A DNA stretch of 36,861 nt, from assembly GCA_030042035.1 (NCBI GenBank), contig JASIAN010000195.1, positions 1 to 36,861 of the forward strand, read 5' to 3'. This DNA is from Alphaproteobacteria bacterium. GTDB taxonomy: Bacteria > Pseudomonadota > Alphaproteobacteria > ATCC43930 > CGMCC-115725. The notes below the pieces were generated by a model. It worked only from the letters and a program-made list of their open reading frames with translations. It had not been told where the DNA came from and searched no databases. This document shows positions 33,679-36,861 of this stretch, one piece after another. Every line of letters begins with the position of its first letter. Position 1 is the first letter of the stretch. The translations under genes and the position numbers were made by a program.

Positions 33679-34836
33679 ATGAAACAGCGGGCGCTCGCCG
33701 CCGATATCGTGTTCGATGGCGCGCGCGTCCATCGCGATGGCGCCGTCATCATCGACGACGGCGACATTCGGGCGCTCGTGTCGCGGCGGGAGGTGCCGGC
33801 CGGGCTGTCGATTTGCCACCTGCCGGAAGGCGCCTGGCTCGCACCCGGCTTTATCGACGTGCAGGTCAACGGCGGCGGCGACGCGCTGTTCAACGACGCG
33901 CCGGCGCCCGAGACGATCCTCGCGATCGCCACGGCGCACCGCCGGTTCGGCACGACGAGCCTGTTGCCGACGCTGATCAGCGATACGCCCGCCAAGATGC
34001 GCATGGCGCGCGCGGCGGTGCGCCTCGCGATGGCGCAATCGCCGGGCGTGCTCGGCATCCATTTCGAGGGGCCGTTTCTGTCGCCCGAGCGTGCCGGCGT
34101 GCACGACCCGGCGATGTTTCGCGCGCCGAGCGAAGCCGATCTGGCGTGGCTCGCAGCCCCCGGCGGCGGCCGGACGCTCGTGACATTGGCGCCGGAATGC
34201 GTGCCGCCCGGCGTTGTCGCAGCGCTGGCGGAGGCCGGCGTCATCGTTGCGCTCGGCCATTCGATGGCGAGCTATGCCGAGACGCGCGCTGCGCTCACCG
34301 AGGGCCTTACCGGTTTCACGCATCTCTTCAACGCGATGCGGCCGATGAGCGCGCGCGAGCCGGGGCCGATCGCGGCGGCGCTCGAAGAGCCGCGCGCGTT
34401 CTACGGCCTCATCGTCGATGGCGTGCATGTCGCGCCGGCGATGCTGAGGCTCGCTCTGCGCGGGCATGGCCGGGCGATGCTGGTGACCGACGCGATGTCG
34501 CCGGTCGGCGGCACGCGCGACAATTTCATGCTCGGCGGCCGGCGGATCACAGCAAAGGACGGACGCTGCACGACGGAGGACGGCACGTTGGCCGGCTCCG
34601 TCCTCGATATGGCGAGCGCGGTGCGCAACGCGGTACGGCTCTTGGGCGTCGCGCTGCCCGCGGCGCTGCGGATCGCGAGCGCTGTGCCCGCCGCGTTTCT
34701 CGGCCTGGGCCACCGGCTCGGCCGCCTCGCACCGGGCTGCCGCGCCGACCTCGTCGGGCTCGATCCCCATGACATCCGCGTCCTCGCCACCTGGCTCGCC
34801 GGCCGCCCGGACCCCAGCGCCGCAGCGCTGCGTTAA
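33679..34836 (+). CDS. nagA: N-acetylglucosamine-6-phosphate deacetylase NagA
   Basis: 385 residues, amidohydrolase TIM barrel. Removes acetyl from GlcNAc-6-phosphate to give glucosamine-6-phosphate. The signatures WLAPGFIDVQVNGGGD, GIHFEGPFLSPERAGVH (metal Glu120), GHSMASYAE (His184), FTHLFNAM (His205) and LVTDAMSPVG (catalytic Asp261) are all present. ATG 33679 is used because GGTGA lies about eight bases ahead; ATG 33655 is in the same frame but has a poorly spaced site. It is divergent from murQ, whose product it uses, forming a recycling module that links with glmM elsewhere in the window. nagB and nagC are not seen. Confidence 0.95.
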   Translation: MKQRALAADIVFDGARVHRDGAVIIDDGDIRALVSRREVPAGLSICHLPEGAWLAPGFIDVQVNGGGDALFNDAPAPETILAIATAHRRFGTTSLLPTLISDTPAKMRMARAAVRLAMAQSPGVLGIHFEGPFLSPERAGVHDPAMFRAPSEADLAWLAAPGGGRTLVTLAPECVPPGVVAALAEAGVIVALGHSMASYAETRAALTEGLTGFTHLFNAMRPMSAREPGPIAAALEEPRAFYGLIVDGVHVAPAMLRLALRGHGRAMLVTDAMSPVGGTRDNFMLGGRRITAKDGRCTTEDGTLAGSVLDMASAVRNAVRLLGVALPAALRIASAVPAAFLGLGHRLGRLAPGCRADLVGLDPHDIRVLATWLAGRPDPSAAALR

Positions 34837-34914
34837 CGACAGAGCCGCTTGGCAGCCCCGTCAAGCTATGGGAAAATCCCTGACAAACATGAGCTTACGA
34901 TACTGGAGGGCCGC

Positions 34915-36306
34915 GTGAGCGCGCCATTATCGCCGCAAGACAGCCTGGCTCTCGCGCAGCAGCATTTGCGCGCCGGCAAGTTGGACGCCGCTACCAAGCT
35001 GGGCCGCAGCGTGCTGCGCCAGCAGCCGGAATGGGCGCCAGCCTTCGCACTGTTGAGCGACATCGCCTTCCAATCGGAAGACATCACGGGCACGATCAGC
35101 CTGCTGCGCCGTGCGATCGCGATCGATCCATCGAACGCGCGCTACCATCGCAATCTGGCGAGCATCTATCGCTTCAGCGGCCAACTCGACGATGCTCGAC
35201 GGGAGTTCGAGATCGCGTTAGCTCTCAACTCGCGCGATCCCGACCTGTATTACGAATTATCGCTCTTAAAGAAATTCACCCCGAGCGATCCGCTTGTGCC
35301 GGCAATGGAGGGGCTGCTGCGCACCGGCGTCGGGCTTCCCTACATGTTGCAGGTGCGCCTGCGCTACGCGTTGGCCAAGGCCTACGACGATATGGGCCGG
35401 GTCGACGACAGCTTTCGCCATCTGTCGCAGGGCAACGCGCTCAGGCGGAGCCAGGTCAATCCGAATGCCTGGGATGAGGGGCGCAGTGTTGAGGTCTTCG
35501 ACCTCACCCGCACCACGTTCGACCGTGCTTTGATCGAGGCCAGAGCAGGGGCCGGTCATCGGTCGGACCTGCCGATCTTCATCGTCGGCATGCCGCGTTC
35601 CGGCACGACGCTCGTCGAGCAGATCCTGTCGAGCCATCCGTCGGTCTTTGGCGCCGGCGAGTTGATGGACTTGGCAAAGCAAGTCGAGGCATTGCGGGCC
35701 AGCGCCGATCGCACGCTCCGCTTTCCCGAATGCGTTCCATCGCTGTCGGATCGCGAGCTTCAGGCGTTCGGCCGAACCTATCTCGCGGGGCTGCGGCGGC
35801 GTGCGCGCAATGCCATCCGGATCACCGACAAGGCGTTGGGGCAGGTGTTCTATCTCGGACTTATCCATTTGGCATTGCCCGACGCGCGCATCATTTACGT
35901 CAGACGCAACCCGATCGATTGCTGCCTGTCGTGCTATTCGACGCTGTTCACCGAGGGATGGGAATGCACCTACGACCTCGGCGAACTCGGCCGGTTCTAC
36001 GCGCGTTACGCGAGCCTGATGCAGTATTGGAGCGAGCTATTGCCGCCCGACCGTTTTCTCGAAATCCGCTATGAAGACGTCGTCGCCGATCTCGAACCCG
36101 AGGCGCGCCGGCTCGTCGCGTTCTGCGGCCTCGATTGGGATCCGGCTTGCCTCGCTTTCCATGAGGCCGAGCGGCCGGTTTTGACCGCGAGTGCGCAGCA
36201 GGTCCGCCAGCCGATCTACCAAACCTCGCGCGGCCGCGCCGAACGCTACCGCGCGCATCTCGGCCCGTTGATCGCCGCGCTCGGCGAATGGGCGCCATCG
36301 GACTGA
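34915..36306 (+). CDS. TPR-repeat sulfotransferase family protein
   Basis: 463 residues in two parts. Residues ~1-180 are helical TPR-like repeats (SLALAQQHLRAGKLDAATKLG, AIAIDPSNARYHRNLASIYR). From about 220 a sulfotransferase fold follows: FIVGMPRSGTTLVEQIL (PRSGTT 227-232), the 5'-phosphosulfate-binding loop for PAPS, and RIIYVRRNPIDCCLSCY, the 3'-phosphate-binding region. It should transfer sulfate from PAPS to an unknown acceptor, perhaps a protein, lipid or sugar; the TPR part may bind a partner. The GTG start at 34915 is preceded by GGAGGG with four-base spacing; the frame opens earlier but without a ribosome site. It is not in an obvious operon. Confidence 0.87.
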   Translation: MSAPLSPQDSLALAQQHLRAGKLDAATKLGRSVLRQQPEWAPAFALLSDIAFQSEDITGTISLLRRAIAIDPSNARYHRNLASIYRFSGQLDDARREFEIALALNSRDPDLYYELSLLKKFTPSDPLVPAMEGLLRTGVGLPYMLQVRLRYALAKAYDDMGRVDDSFRHLSQGNALRRSQVNPNAWDEGRSVEVFDLTRTTFDRALIEARAGAGHRSDLPIFIVGMPRSGTTLVEQILSSHPSVFGAGELMDLAKQVEALRASADRTLRFPECVPSLSDRELQAFGRTYLAGLRRRARNAIRITDKALGQVFYLGLIHLALPDARIIYVRRNPIDCCLSCYSTLFTEGWECTYDLGELGRFYARYASLMQYWSELLPPDRFLEIRYEDVVADLEPEARRLVAFCGLDWDPACLAFHEAERPVLTASAQQVRQPIYQTSRGRAERYRAHLGPLIAALGEWAPSD

Positions 36307-36313
36307 TCCCGCA

Positions 36314-36344
36314 ATCGTCATTGCGAGCAGCGCGAAGCAATCCC
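36314..36344. repeat. Copy of the 5.7-kb repeat unit
   Basis: Three mismatches in 31 bases compared with 5664-5694 (shared core GCGAAGCAATCCC). No inverted partner of this unit is evident here. Confidence 0.75.
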
Positions 36345-36353
36345 GCCCAACCT

Positions 36354-36420
36354 TGTCATGGCCGGGCTTGACCCGGCCATCTTGTTACGAGATGCCCGGC
36401 ACAAGGCCGGGCATGACGAG
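36354..36420. repeat. Paired palindromic unit
   Basis: GGCCGGGCTTGACCCGGCC lies near the left end and CCCGGCACAAGGCCGGG near the right; each is itself a hairpin, and the two are inverted relatives of each other over about 34 bases. Confidence 0.7.
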
Positions 36421-36435
36421 CTTAAAACAGCAAGC

Positions 36436-36527
36436 GTAGGATGGGCTGAGCGAAGCGATGCCCATCAATGCCGCGCGGCTGCACGGCAGCGCTCGTGATG
36501 GGTTTCGCGTTGCTCAACCCATCCTAC
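36436..36527. repeat. Inverted-repeat element
   Basis: The arm 36436-36466 begins GTAGGATGGGCTGAGCGAAG and the arm 36497-36527 ends CTCAACCCATCCTAC; they are imperfect inverted copies of 31 bases separated by 30 bases. This is a typical dispersed GTAGGATGGG palindrome of Alphaproteobacteria and related groups. Confidence 0.75.
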
Positions 36528-36678
36528 CCTCGGGCGCGCTTGACCCGGCCGTCCGCATGTCGCTGCAGTCGCATCACAAACAAAACATGGGTGGCCGGCT
36601 CAAGGCCGCCACGGAGCGCCACTCCCGTCGCCCCTGCTGAAGCGCGGGTCCAGGGTAAGCGGCGAGCGACGGACCTGA

Positions 36679-36698
36679 GTTCCCGCTTGCGCGGGAAC
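36679..36698. repeat. Perfect 8-bp hairpin
   Basis: GTTCCCGC-TTGC-GCGGGAAC. A short palindrome of the GCGGGAA class, common as a dispersed unit; no T-run follows. Confidence 0.6.
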
Positions 36699-36726
36699 GA
36701 CGGTTATGCTGCAACAATAACCCTTC

Positions 36727-36767
36727 AAAAAGCCGTCGGGCCGCGGCATTTACGACCGCAGCCCGAC
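36727..36767 (-). terminator. Terminator-like hairpin on reverse strand
   Basis: Reverse-strand reading gives GTCGGGCTGCGG, a nine-base loop, CCGCGGCCCGAC, then GGCTTTTT: a 12-base-pair stem with one mismatch and a short U-tract. It implies a reverse-strand transcript entering from beyond the right edge. Confidence 0.45.
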
Positions 36768-36861
36768 ATTAAAGGGCAGGACATTTCAGCTACGCCTGCG
36801 ACCGGCCCATCCCCTTCGACCGGTCGCCGACGGAGTGCCTCCGCTAAGCCTGTTGCGCTTG

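Larger units (their letters stand above)
36307..36861. other. Gene-free repeat-rich tail region
   Basis: After the sulfotransferase stop no credible gene is seen to the window edge; the frames lack family signals and are broken by repeats. It holds five distinct palindromic elements listed separately and one terminator-like hairpin on the reverse strand, which suggests that a reverse-strand gene ends just beyond the right edge. Confidence 0.7.

Noticed and set aside
36458-36640. 60-codon forward frame in the tail region
   Set aside because: It is made of dispersed palindromic repeat sequence and has no ribosome site or family signal.

Overview
The window reads as a GC-rich alphaproteobacterial chromosome segment. 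Evidence for this is the strong G/C bias at third codon positions, the many ATGA/GTGA-type stop-start overlaps, and a set of genes typical of that class: a double-domain cold-shock protein, a SUV3-type helicase followed by an S4 protein, a short aa3-oxidase subunit IV-like peptide, the DUF2066/PgsA-like/AI-2E/HdaA series, and YdcH and TIGR02444 proteins. No genus can be named from sequence alone. No tRNA, rRNA, CRISPR array, insertion sequence or phage gene was recognised.

Layout. 1-6.0 kb: a partial metallo-beta-lactamase-fold hydrolase and a gentisate-dioxygenase-like bicupin, a broken cyclase fragment, a two-domain cold-shock protein, and a molybdenum hydroxylase large subunit followed by a MoaD/ThiS-like protein. 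6.1-9.8 kb: a tight forward run of glmM, thiD, a PhzF-family gene and an isochorismatase-family gene. 9.9-12.8 kb (reverse): SUV3-like RNA helicase and S4/Hsp15-like protein. 13-19.2 kb: a dihydrodiol-dehydrogenase-like SDR coupled to a Rieske oxygenase alpha subunit, Ku, an AruH-like aminotransferase, a PcaC-like decarboxylase, and a class V aminotransferase on the reverse strand. 19.5-23.2 kb: a CYP153-like P450, two SAM methyltransferases and a luciferase-like flavin monooxygenase in one orientation. 23.3-23.95 kb: an AT-rich island with one unrecognised exported protein. 24-32.6 kb: mainly housekeeping genes (ndk, aa3 subunit IV-like peptide, purN, DUF2066, PgsA-like, AI-2E, HdaA, purE-purK, GGDEF, YdcH, TIGR02444). 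32.6-34.8 kb: divergent murQ and nagA (amino-sugar and cell-wall recycling) with a strong dyad between them. 34.9-36.3 kb: a TPR-sulfotransferase. The last 550 bases hold dispersed palindromic repeats and no recognised gene.

Functionally, housekeeping blocks (amino-sugar metabolism: glmM, murQ, nagA; purine synthesis: purN, purE, purK) are interspersed with scattered aromatic and xenobiotic chemistry: gentisate-type ring cleavage, Rieske oxygenase, dihydrodiol dehydrogenase, PcaC-like enzyme, molybdenum hydroxylase and CYP153. The least explained items are the exported protein in the AT-rich island, the P450/methyltransferase/LLM cassette, the single-subunit molybdenum hydroxylase with its own sulfur-carrier-like protein, and the dyad between murQ and nagA. 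None of these amounts to proof of a new system.
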